Positions 37,732 to 49,118 of a DNA stretch of 64,000 nt are shown in pieces. The notes under the pieces were generated by a model that did not search any database, had not been told where the DNA came from, and saw nothing but the letters and a program-made list of their open reading frames with translations. The position numbers were made by a program, and so were the translations under genes. This stretch comes from Erigeron canadensis (lineage: Eukaryota; Streptophyta; Magnoliopsida; Asterales; Asteraceae). The stretch spans positions 29,264,735 through 29,328,734 of the forward strand of contig NC_057769.1 in the NCBI RefSeq assembly GCF_010389155.1, in the 5' to 3' direction. Position 1 is the stretch's first letter. Each line of letters opens with the position of its first letter.

Positions 37732-38099
37732 CGAGATAGGTACCCGCGCAACGGGTGATGCTAGTGGCGGTGGTGGTAACAATGTTGTTATTAATCTAAA
37801 AGTAATTGACATAAATGGTAGTGTAGTTATTTTATGGTTAAGAGATGTATCTTTTATAAATAACTTTATTAAGAATATTATATTAGATGGAAATATTTAA
37901 ATTAATTAATAAAAGAGATAGATAATTTAGATTAACGTGGGTGTAATGGATAATTTAGATTAATGTGGGTGTAATATATTTAAAGGATATATTGGGTAGA
38001 TTTAGTGTGTGAGTTAGAATTGTGTTAAAAATTAAGGGTATTTTAAAGGTAGAAAGTTGAAAAGAGAATAAAATAGTTCGTTTATTAAAATAGTATAGA
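37732..38099 (-). mobile_element. Short Helitron-like element
   Basis: On the minus strand it begins TCTATACTATTTTAATAAACG and has a CCACCACCGCC segment. The hairpin ACCCGTTGCGCGGGT follows, and the element ends CCTATCTCG followed by T. 368 bases. Same end motifs as 29513-29966. Contains a 31-base internal duplication (taatttagattaaYgtggg) near 37921-37975. Confidence 0.55.
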
Positions 38100-38272
38100 T
38101 AACTCCACTTTAAAAATAAATTATTTGTACCACAAAATCCATGCAATGCACAGTAATGGATGATTTCATTCAATGAGGCATCATTTACATGATGGTTGCA
38201 TATAGCCGGTTTCCCTGACCGTCGATTCTAAATAGTCCCAACACATATGTATACTTTTTAGTAACTGGACTA

Positions 38273-39112
38273 TACTTTTTGTAGCGAGGGTCGCTGCAAA
38301 AAGTTACCATCATTATCCGTACAGTATTGACTTGACAGACATTAGTGTAAATTTGTTTTATTCACTTTTTGCAGCACTTTTTACAGCGAGGGTCGCTGCA
38401 AAAAATGAATAAAACAAATTTTTTAAAGTAATAGTTAGCGCAATTAAAAATTTATACAAACATCAAACAAGAAATTAAAAATTATATTAACTTTTACACT
38501 TTTAGTTTTATTCTTATTCTCTTTACTTATTTATTTACTTGTGTTTTATACCTAATATAGTTTACTTATATGTTTTTTCTACGTAATCTTTAATATTCTT
38601 TTTATACTAATATAGTTTACTTATATCTACGTTTTTATGTTTAACTTTTTTACTAAATTTTTTAAACGTCATATTTAATACTTTTTAACTTAATTTTTAT
38701 ATTTACTTTTATCTATATTTTTGTTACACTAATTTTTATACGTTTTAAGTAGTTATTTTAAAGTTTTGTATTTTTTTTTACTAAATTTTATATTTTTGTT
38801 ATACTAATTGTACGTAATTCTATGTATTTTATATATATATATATATATTTTCTTATACTTACTTTTATATTCACTTTTTCTTAATTAACTTTTATATAGT
38901 TTAGGGGGAGAATTTGTTTTTTGATTTTTATGATGAAAATGATGGAATGGATGGATTGATAGCTTTTATTTTGAAAATGGTTCCTACTACGGTTTTTGCA
39001 GCGATCCGCGCTGCAAAAACTACATTAAAGGCGGTCAAACAATTAAAGGTGGTGGTAGTGGAAATCTGACGTGGCGAGACTTTTTGCAACGACCCTCAAT
39101 GCAAAAAGTGGG
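38273..39112. repeat. Palindrome cluster, TTTTTGCAGCGA...TCGCTGCAAAAA
   Basis: Four blocks of near-palindromic TTTTGCAGCG(A)/(T)CGCTGCAAAA sequence occur near 38276-38303, 38368-38404, 38992-39022 and 39090-39112, two at each side of about 600 bases of AT-rich DNA. This looks like subterminal repeats of a non-autonomous DNA transposon, CACTA-like by style. No transposase and no clear terminal duplication was seen. Confidence 0.45.
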
Positions 39113-39275
39113 TGGTCGAAATACCAAAAAAGAGGGTCGGGATACGTACTGCGATATTAAAAAGCAAAATATTTAAATTTGGAATTAATATATAGTTAAA
39201 ATAAACATTAAATGGTATGTAAAAAATATAATTCCAAAAGATTCAAAAGTTAAGGCATCATTTAAATTTAAATGT

Positions 39276-40508
39276 TTAGATTTATGTCCGCGCAATGCGG
39301 CGGCGGTGGGGGTAGTGATAACGGAGGTGGTGGTGGTGACGGTGGTAAGGGCGGCAGTGAGAACGGTGATGGGGGCAGCGATGATGGTGAATGTAAAAGT
39401 ATTTGATGTTAAAGGTAGTATTGTATTTATTTTAAGTATTGGGGCATCTATACTGTAAATTATCTCATTAAGGCCTTTGCCAACGTGTAGTTTGTGGCTC
39501 GTCCATGGCCTCCGTTGACGACGAAGCCGTTGGCAGCGGCTAGTTCATGGAGTCCGTCGACCGCATGGTGTCGTTGGAAGGAAATGGGACGACGGGAAGG
39601 TGGAGCGTGAGGGTGGGGTCCGATGGAGAATCAAACAATAAAAAAGCTTTTTTTTAAAAAAATTTGAATTCTAACGGTAGTTTTTTTTTTTGTTTTTTTG
39701 TTTTATTCCTTTTATATTTAAACAACCATTTCACCATCATTTCTCATGTCACTTTCAATTTTCAAATAACACACACATACATTCATTTCTATCTTTCAAA
39801 CTAAAAAAGTTCTTTAACTTCCCCTCAACCAAAATCATGAACAACAACAATGATAACTTCAACCAACAACAAAACGTTGGTACCGATATGTGGCAACAAG
39901 TTCTCGACTTTGCGTCACCGGCGAGTTCATTATAAACCAAGGGCAAACAAGCCAACCGACAGGTTCTTCAAACCCGCTACCCAATATGGGTCCTTCTGCA
40001 AGTTGTTTCGTGAACCCATATTTTAAATGTGGGGGAGCAGGTTCTATGCAAATGCCGAAGACAAAGACGAGGGCGACGAGTAGTTTTAATTTAGTTTGAA
40101 TAATGTAGTTTAATTTAAATGTGTTGTGTTTTTTTAATTATGTACTTTGTTTGTTATGTTTTTTTTTTTAATTAATGTATTGTGTTTTTATTTAAATGTA
40201 ATGTAATATTTTTTAATAAATAAAATTAAGTTTGTGTTTTATATTTTGATATATTAAAATAAAATAAAAGTTGAGGAAGAGGTGGGGTTGGTAGTGAATG
40301 AGGAAGAGGTGTTTTAGAAGAGAGAAAAGCTGATGTGGCAGTGAGGAAGAGCATGAACTAGTCCATCGGTTGGCTGAGGCCTAAGAATATTATAAGTATA
40401 TTAGATGAAGATGTTTAAATTAGTGAATAAAGGTGAATGGTATTTTTGGTTTTTTCAAAGGTAGAAATTTAAAGAATAAAATGAGTGGTTTGTTTTAGTT
40501 AGAAAAGA
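39276..40508 (-). mobile_element. Helitron-like element interrupted by a Harbinger insertion
   Basis: On the minus strand the outer part begins TCTTTTCTAACTAAAAC, has a CCACC-rich segment (39290-39380), hairpin CCGCATTGCGCGG, and ends ATCTAA. The 910-base Harbinger-like element sits inside it. Ends are less exact than in the sister elements. Confidence 0.4.
39472..40381 (+). mobile_element. PIF/Harbinger-like element
   Basis: The inverted ends GGCCTTTGCCAACG and (reverse complement of the right end) GGCCTCAGCCAACCG are flanked by TAA on both sides (39469-39471 and 40382-40384), the typical Harbinger target duplication. It contains a short frame from 39838 starting MNNNNDNFNQQQNVG, reminiscent of the Asn/Gln-rich start of Harbinger Myb-like accessory ORFs, but soon interrupted. 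Non-autonomous. Confidence 0.65.
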
Positions 40509-43500
40509 CTCTCCAACTTTTGCATGGGATGAGAATCGAAAACTAACAACTCAATTAATGTTGAAAAAGTAATCTAACAACTGAATTACAATAAAAAGTT
40601 ATGTACCGTTATGCACAAAAATGTCATATATATTTCCAAAACAAGAAGTAACCGAGTAGTAGAGACCCAACTGGAAAAAAAAATGATATATATAAGGAAA
40701 TGTTAAAAGGATTGTATTTAACGTTAAGAAAATTTAAATTTGTTATTAAAAATTCGCTTACTAAATTTTTTGATAAGTGTACAAATATTTAATGATTTTA
40801 TATACGGTTTCGTTTAATGAAACATTATATATAATGTTAAAAGTGAACATTTTACAAAAATACGTTATAGTTAGAGTGTTGGCATTACATGAGTGGTAGG
40901 CGAAGTGTGGGCATGGTGCAACACTAGAACACCACCGCAAACATTTTCTTTTTGTAGTGTGGCAAGTAAATGGGTGGTACCGTGGTAGTATACCGCATTT
41001 GAGTGTGTGAGGCATTTCTTTGTTTTTTTTTTTGTTTTTTTTTTGTCTTTTTCTTTTTTTAGTTTGTCTTTTCCTATTTTACTTATATTTATGTATGAAT
41101 ATTGATTAATTTTTCTAACTAAATAGCCTATAAATCTTTTTAGTCATAAGATGAAAACAAGTGATAAAACTAGAAAAGAAAATTAATTGAATCCACATGT
41201 CACAATTTTAATGTTTTAAGAAGATTTTGAAGCTAATTTTTAGAAGAATATTAGTGGTGACCGAGAAAAATATTATCATCAAAATAGTGAAATTAGGGGC
41301 GAGTAAGAAATAATGAAGATAGATAAAAGATTGATTGAAAGTGAATAGTGTAACTGTGGTGTGGTGACACCTCTAAACCTAACTTTAAAAAGATTTTTAT
41401 CTTGCTTTCTTTTGTGACTAAAAGATCTGTTATCTACCTTTAAATATACTAAAAAGAAAAGAACATAGCACTGAATCAGCTTACGTATTTTGACCCATTC
41501 TGTATTCTTTAGGCCACATACCTTTTTTTTTTCCCTGGGAGTGATAGATTGTATTTTGACCAATCAAAAGAAAACACTTATATAAGTCAATATCTTACGT
41601 ACTCAAAGGGTTATTTGTTAACCCCATATCCAACGAAATCAGCATACGTAAGAGATAATACATCCAAGACTCCCATCGCCTCACCAACCACTTTCTATGT
41701 ACAACTTCACATGATATACTCCGTAATTTAATTAATGGGATATTTAAAAAAAGAAATGTTAAACTTACACATTATATACAAACAAAAATTTACAAATACA
41801 TGTGTCAAATTACATGGACTAATGACTAAAAAGAAATAAAAAACATGATATGAAATTTTCATGTAATCAAATAAGTTTCATTTGACGTTGATATGCAGAG
41901 GCGGAAAAGGGTTAAATCCGTTGCAATCAACAACTTTCGTCCAAGAATAACATTTTTCAAATAGCCCATGCCAACCAAACTATTATCCCCTCTTAAAAGC
42001 CACACATTGATGTAAACCCGTTCGTATATAGTATAGTTAACTTGGTAACTCCGAGATCAATCATAAGACTAAACTAAAGCAATTGTTAAAATAAAACAGT
42101 TTAAGTAGAAATGGGGGGTTTTGTGACTGAATTGTCACGTTGCAAAAGTTAGTAAGATCAAATAGTAATCCCGCAGGATTAATCGAAAAGAGAGTTTGTA
42201 ATTAAAAACAATATTTAAAAGACATTCATCTCGAATTCGTTCAACAACATGTTCAGATTGCACATAAATGAAGTTCAATATCAATTTGAGTTGATTAAAT
42301 AACCGAGACTCAAACAAAGCACCAACCCCGTACCCGTTAAGTTAATGACATTATTTGATTCTCTTCCTTAAACTACTTTCATTACAAAGACCGGTACCCC
42401 AAGACATCTTTTATAACTTCTCTAATCAAACAATGGTTTTGGTTACTAAGATAACAATTATATCTACCGATTGTACCCAACCGTTAACACATTAATCCCT
42501 ATTATCATTGAATGACTATCTACCGTATCCGTCAAAGATCCAATCATTTGTACCCAAACAATCAAAATATGTGTAGGCAATAATTACCATTAAAGACACA
42601 CATACACCACCAACCGATTCAAGATAAATTAAAAGGAAGTAATACGCTAAGATCACGATATAACGTTTAATGAAATCAACATTGAATTAATAAAAGAGTG
42701 CGATCCTTACATATTGTCTCACTTCATCAAGATGGATGATGAAATGATTAGCTACTCATTATTGAAAAGGAATAACAAATCAAAATCGAAGAATTCATTG
42801 TTACCGAATGATAAAAATGAAAAGCAATGAACGAGATAATCCCGATCGTAATATTGATCTTCAAAGGTGATAGAACGAATGAAAAATCTCCTTTTTTATC
42901 TTCTAAAACGGTTACGAAAAAGTAAAGGTAGGGTTTATGAATAATTAAGCAAGCTATTTATATTTTTCCAAAAAATAATCAAAATCCCGACGCCACTACG
43001 GCGCAGTCTGTCTTCAATCCGTTGACTTGGTGAGCTTATGGAAATGGTACAACTGCGACGCAACTTTCCTTACTGCTTCGCAGTTAAATTCTCGAAACAA
43101 AAGTTGCAGCGCAGTTTGGTAACTGCAACGCAGTCCTTTAGATTGCAACCCACTGCGACGCAGTTTCTTGACTGCGTAGCATCCTAGTGCTGAACAGCTT
43201 CAACTCTTGATTTGTGTCTAATAAATCTTCCGTGAACGCTCATTTCACTTCAAAATGTCGTTTTCTCCATAAATTATGCTCAAGTATCTGTTAATATCCT
43301 GAAACACTAACAAATATCATAAACGCACCAAATGTATACGAAAACAACTCGAAAAGCACTTAAAAACAACTAATAAAGACGTGGAAAATGGGTATAAAAT
43401 AAAGCATATCACACATGCATTAATAAAAGATTATATATTAAAATATTTGAACATTAAATGTTTTTTCATTACTTGTTCAAAATGTTTTAAATATTCATTT

Positions 43501-44194
43501 AAAACATTGAAAATATTACTAAATCTCTATTTATTTGACATATTGAGTGTTTTAAGTAGAAAATTATAATACTTTTAGAAAAAATGGTTTTTTAATAACA
43601 TATCAGAGATTTCTTAATTTAACATAGATAAGTTGAATGAGTAAGTTTTTTTCTCTTAAAATTGAAGCGACAAAATATACTATCTTTATTTAAGATAGAT
43701 ATCCAGTGAGATTTTTTCTCCCGAATAAGCTAAAATGTATAGATTAGAAAATTTTTTCCTAAAAAAAAAAGTTAAAAATCAACTTATTGGAGGACAAAAC
43801 GTTTTTCAAAAATTTATTTTTTAATTATTCTATCAAGACTTAGAGTAAAATGTTGGCTATTAGTGGTTTATGTCAACGATTGATAAGTTTACGTATAACG
43901 TATATAACATTATCCACTCTTGAAATGAGGCTAATTGCTAATAGTTCAAAAGGAACCAAAGTCGAAAGCTGAAAATTTCTAGTAAATTAACTTGTCGTAT
44001 CTTGAGATGGTTTTAGTTCGTGGTTAACTGGTTATGGTGTAGGTCTAGAATTGTTTTCTGTTTGTATTTATGTATTGCATTGTACTTCGTTACCTAGCAC
44101 TGTACCATGCTAGATTTATTTTCTATAATAATATTCTTTTTGTCGTATTAAAAAAACTTATCATAACTTGAATGAATTTAAATTGAAGTTTAAG
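40509..44194. other. Repeat-rich spacer without recognised gene
   Basis: Only short chance frames. 41890-42960 has the texture of decayed retroelement DNA but no domain, LTR pair or target duplication could be shown. A cluster of CTGCGACGCAGT-like motifs lies at 42985-43190. Confidence 0.35.
42985..43190. repeat. Cluster of CTGCGACGCAGT-type motifs
   Basis: At least six variants of (A)CTGC(G/A)(A/T)CGCAGT occur within about 200 bases, each itself near-palindromic, in an otherwise AT-rich region. Parent element unknown. Confidence 0.5.
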
Positions 44195-44425
44195 TTTTAC
44201 ATACTGAAGATCTTGAGTTCAAGACATGAGAAAGACATTTTATGAAATTTCATAAATAAAGTCCTGTAGTGAATCAAGTTTGAGTCCTGCAGAAGGGGCA
44301 ATGTTTTATCCCAATTAAAAGTCGTGCCTTCGGACGGTTTAGTTAAGGGTTTCTCCTCCTACTAGGTATTGAGGGTGAGGGGCTCTCTAGTGCAAACCCG
44401 GTTAAGACAGTTTAAGTTGGATCTC
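44195..44425 (+). mobile_element. tRNA-derived SINE-like copy 1
   Basis: Aligns by eye along its length with the reverse complement of 50684-50935: GTTCAAGA box, GAAAGACATTTTA, ATAAAGTC, TCGTG(C/T)(C/T)TTCGGA, TACTA(G/A)GTATTGAGG, CTCTCTA. The head here is degraded. Confidence 0.5.
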
Positions 44426-45201
44426 CTGTAATGAACAAATTATCCAAACCTTTAAAAAAAAAAATCAAATGACATATTTCAAGTGACCTTGTGATATCTT
44501 TTGATTTTATATTCTTCTATCCTTTTGTTTTAAATAGAAAACAAACAAAAGCATCTAAATGTACTCTTCGAACACCAATTTATACACAAAAGGAAAAAAT
44601 ATTATGAAATATTAAACATTATGTAACACATGTAAAATAAAAAGATACTAACTATAACTTTTAACATCTATATATGATTAGAAATATAGTTCAAAAAACT
44701 ATTTTGGCTCTAAATTCATGATTAAATTAAATGACATAGTAACATGATTAGGTTTTTTCCAACAATCAACCTTTCATCATCTCTTCTTTATAGCCACATC
44801 AGCGTCACATCACCTATTGTTTACTTCTTTATCTCATGACATACTCTTGTCAACATCTCTTCTTCACTTCCCCCTTACTTATTTCTCAATATTATATTTT
44901 TCCAATTAATTAAATATAAAACAAAAACATTACACATTTTTATTAAAAAAATATCAATAAAATAAGACATTACATTAAAAAAAAACTTTACATTGAATAA
45001 TGATTACATTAATTTAAAAATGGATAAGTGCGACAAAATGTATATAAATAAAATCGAAAAGTTATAGTGTGCACGAACTATCAAAACCTATATTGTATGC
45101 ACGAATTTTGTAAAAATGCTCAAATCATATAACTAACTATGACCGGCCAATCAAAAACTTGCACGTGACAACTCATATGAGGTGCTACGTATAACATGTT
45201 A

Positions 45202-45784
45202 TAGGGCTATCAATTTCGACCCAACCCGAAAAAAATCAGGTTAGGGTTGAGTATTTTCGACCCGCCAACCCACCAACCTGATTTTTTTTTGGTTGGGTCC
45301 GGGTTGGGTTGTCAGGTCGACCCGCCAACCCAATATCTTTAAAATAATTGAATTATATATAATAGTTCATACTCCACATTACACTAATTCATACGTCCTA
45401 TTTTCATTTTTATATTTCTAACCTAAAGTAACTTCAAATATGAAATAAAAGGAGGATTCAAAATTCTATGAGATGATAAGTGATGTAGGATGAGACGGTA
45501 AATTTGTTAACTTTGTGCCAAGTATTAACAATACCCTCGTATTTCTTTCTTTTTTGTACCCTTCGTTTTTGGCTTACACCATCAATGATAAAGCTTTATA
45601 TTGGTTGATTTATTCCATTTTATGTTTATATATGCTTCTCAGGTCACATGGGTTGGGTCATGGATTGGCGGGTTGTGGGTCAGGGTTGAAATTTCTGACC
45701 TGAAACTTTTAGTGGGTTGGGTTAGGGTCGGGTTTTTCAACCCACCAACCTGCCAACCCGAACCCGAACCCATTGACAGCCCTA
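45202..45784. mobile_element. hAT-like MITE with 8-bp target duplication
   Basis: Inverted ends TAGGGCT(A/G)TCAAT at both sides and a perfect 8-base duplication ACATGTTA at 45194-45201 and 45785-45792. Both arms are rich in GGGTTGGG/CCCAACCC phrases and can fold on each other. No transposase. Confidence 0.85.
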
Positions 45785-45792
45785 ACATGTTA

Positions 45793-47967
45793 CATGATTT
45801 GAATATTTTTACTAAGCTTGTGCATACAATAGAGGTACTAATATTTATTAATTGTCCAATTTTGACTTGTTAAGTCTTTTTCTTACAACTTTGACCATAA
45901 ATATTTTTGGTTGTGTTATATAATAGTTGATGAAAGTTATATCAATGAAAAGATGGTGCAGCGTCTGGTCTTGGCATGCGAAATGGTGCTCCAGAAATGG
46001 AGTTTTCCAGTTTTGCTTTTTTGACTCGTCTCTCGATCCAATTAACTCCAATTCATCACATGTGACCTAAAATAACTTAACAAACATAAACGCAGGTTAA
46101 TGGTCTATTAAACTTCACAAAACATGTCAGTTTCACACATTAAAGTCATACAAATTATGTGTTTATCAAGACGAAGAGAGTATATGGGAAAAGATATCAC
46201 AGTTTTCAATTAAAACTATTACACAGTTTTTTTTTACCAACTATTCCATTTTTACACATTATATATAGACAATCTTTCAACTTAAGGTATGCAAAACACT
46301 ATGAATCCATGTAAAAGAAATAAAAAAATATATATATAATAATAAGTCACAACAATACCGTCCCATTTTAAGTCAATTACATTTATATTCATAACTTACG
46401 TTACTCGCCGTTATCACCACCACCAGTTACCGTCATCACTATTACCAGTTGTTGTCACCATACCACCACAACTACCATCATTGTCACCGTATTATACAAA
46501 ATTTTATTTAGTACTATATTATATATTATATTATATACATGATTCGTATCTTTCTAATAGAAGATCAAAACATCTATTTAATTCAATTTCACCTATCATC
46601 AATGGGTTTATCTAGTAATTAGAGTCCTAACCTTTATTTGTCAGTTGTCACACTTAAAGTTGTGCCTATAATGAGATATGATATTATGATAAATAAAAAA
46701 ATAGAAAAAAATATGATGCTACATGTATGAACGAATTAAATTTTGTCTGACCAATTCTCTTTCTGTTTTTGACTAAATTTAATCTAAATAACGACGACTA
46801 AAAAGTTTTATGCATTGTTTAATCCTTTTATCTTTCAGTTAATTATCTATTAAGGAGACTAGGTCTTTTATGAATATTATTAATTTTTTAACACCGATAA
46901 ATATTTTGGAAACCTAAAAAATTAGATAGTTGAAAAAAATAATCACATTAATGAAATAACGATACTAATTAAAATGATATGATGAGAGTATGTTACTAAC
47001 GAATAAACACAAAGTTATAACATTAATAATTGTAGCTGGTTACTGTAGTTTTAGTAGAAATTGTAACTTATAATTTAAACAGAAGTTAACCTAAATTTTT
47101 ATATATTTTGTTTTTGTTATGTTGGTTATAGCTAACTGTGTAGCTTTATAAAAATTAAAAACGTAATTCAAACAAAAATCTTTTGAACCGCTACTTCAAG
47201 TATTGGACCCGGGCACTCTGAAGGATCGGACCCATGTCTTTAGTTATTCACATGTGGGTTTAGGCTCCATTGGTAAAGGTACTTTAAATAAATTGTTTTT
47301 GTGTCAATCGATGATTGAATTTGAGACCTTAAGGTTATTAAGTGTGTTTTCCTAGCCATAAGCCGAATTCCTTTTTGGTCTTTTTCTATAAATTTGTCAA
47401 TTTTATAAAATCAAAAGCTATAATTGGTTGTTGATTTATTAGATAACTTGTATTTTAATATATTTAAATATTTAATATTTATTAATTACTCCCTAAGTAA
47501 TTTATACCAACGACTGAAAATTCGAGTTCATTTTGATGAACACTGATTTTTCCTTTGAAGAACTATTTTGTAAACCAAACACGACATGCATAGAAAACCA
47601 TTTTGTTACATCTTCCACGTATATACTTGATGAATTTCCATAGTAAATGGATAAAGTTAATCGATTATAACCATTAAATTGTAAGGGAACTTCTGATGAA
47701 ATTACCACCGGTCTATCAATTGAAGACTTCTAACTTATATGTTTGCCAATTCTATTCATATTTCAAACAACTCCTTATATTTAATCTCTAGTTGTATGAA
47801 AAGTCAATCGAGGCCAAGAAGTTGTTACGAAATGCTAAAAAGGGCTAAATTGAGGGCATCATAATAACTTGTCCCACTATTTAAATAGTATCAAATGTTG
47901 TTTCTAATTAGCATAATCCAACAATTACAAGTTAAGATTAAGATTTCATATCGACCTTCACATATCC
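45793..47967. other. Spacer upstream of the truncated IPMS gene
   Basis: No gene seen. 46400-46490 is CCA-rich like the interior of the short Helitron-like elements, but no ends were resolved. The last 100 bases are the IPMS-like promoter, with TATTTAAATA at 47879-47888. Confidence 0.4.
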
Positions 47968-49083
47968 ATGGCAACATCTCTCAGCTCACACATTTCTAAT
48001 TTTTTTTCTTCGACCGTCGCCACTACTGCCACTACCACCACTTTCGCAGCTTGTTCAAACTCGTCCCTTTCTTATTTTAAACATTCAAAAACCCGACCCC
48101 ATAAAAATACCTCAATCCTATGCTCCCATAATCTAAACTACATCCCAAACTATATTCAAGACCCAAACCATATTCGCATTTTTGATACCACTTTACGTGA
48201 TGGGGAACAAGCGCCTGGCGCCTCAATGTCCCAAAAGCAAAAGCTAGCTATTGCAAGTCAACTTGCAATACTAGGTGTTGACATAATTGAGGCAGGCTTT
48301 CCCGCGTCCAACAAAGCCGATCAAGAAACCGTTGAATTGATTGCACGTGAAGTTGGAAATTATAGTTATGATGGTCGCGTACCAGTCATTTCCGGGCTTG
48401 CAAGGTGCACTAGGAACGATATTGATAAAGCATGGGAAGCCTTGAAATATGCCAAGTTCCCAAGAATACATATTTTTCTAGCAACAAGTGAAATACATAT
48501 GCGGTATAAGCTAAAGATGTCGAAAGAACAAGTTATTGAAAATGCTAGGAAGATGGTTGCATATGCTCGGAGTTTGGGTTGTAATGATGTTCAATTTAGC
48601 CCTGAAGATGCAGGAAGGTTAACTATTTTTCAACTTTGCTATATGTTTTTATATTAATTAAATTATCATTCGAATATATAGTGCACGTGAGGAATAGGTA
48701 TGTTCTCAGGAAAAACAAAACATACATGTTCATTTGACTAAAAGAAAGTCGTAGTTTAAAATCAGATGTGTTTGCCATGTTCACATTCAACGGATTGTGA
48801 ACTTCATTAGATATAATATGATTAACATTAATATTAATACTCGTATCTGATATGTTAATAAACCCGCACGTTGTACTGGACTGACTGAGAACGTAAACTA
48901 AAATTAACTCATAATTACATTATTATTCATCATTAATAATAATATAAAAAATAGTCAATTTATAACTAATGCAAATAATCAAATTATAATTTATAAATAT
49001 ATAACATATACTCTCAAATATGTTAAAGTATGGCTAATCAAACGTAAATATTTATAAATCATATTCTTTTTCTATGATCTCCA

Positions 49084-49118
<35 letters not shown>

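Noticed and set aside
39838..39934. Asn/Gln-rich small protein as an independent gene
   Set aside because: It lies inside a Harbinger-like element and is a remnant of its accessory frame.
41279..41563. 94-residue minus-strand frame
   Set aside because: No domain, AT-driven composition, no conserved motif.
49086..49110. (AT)n run, and similar runs near 38831, 52262 and 56001
   Set aside because: Ordinary microsatellites; not worth separate findings.
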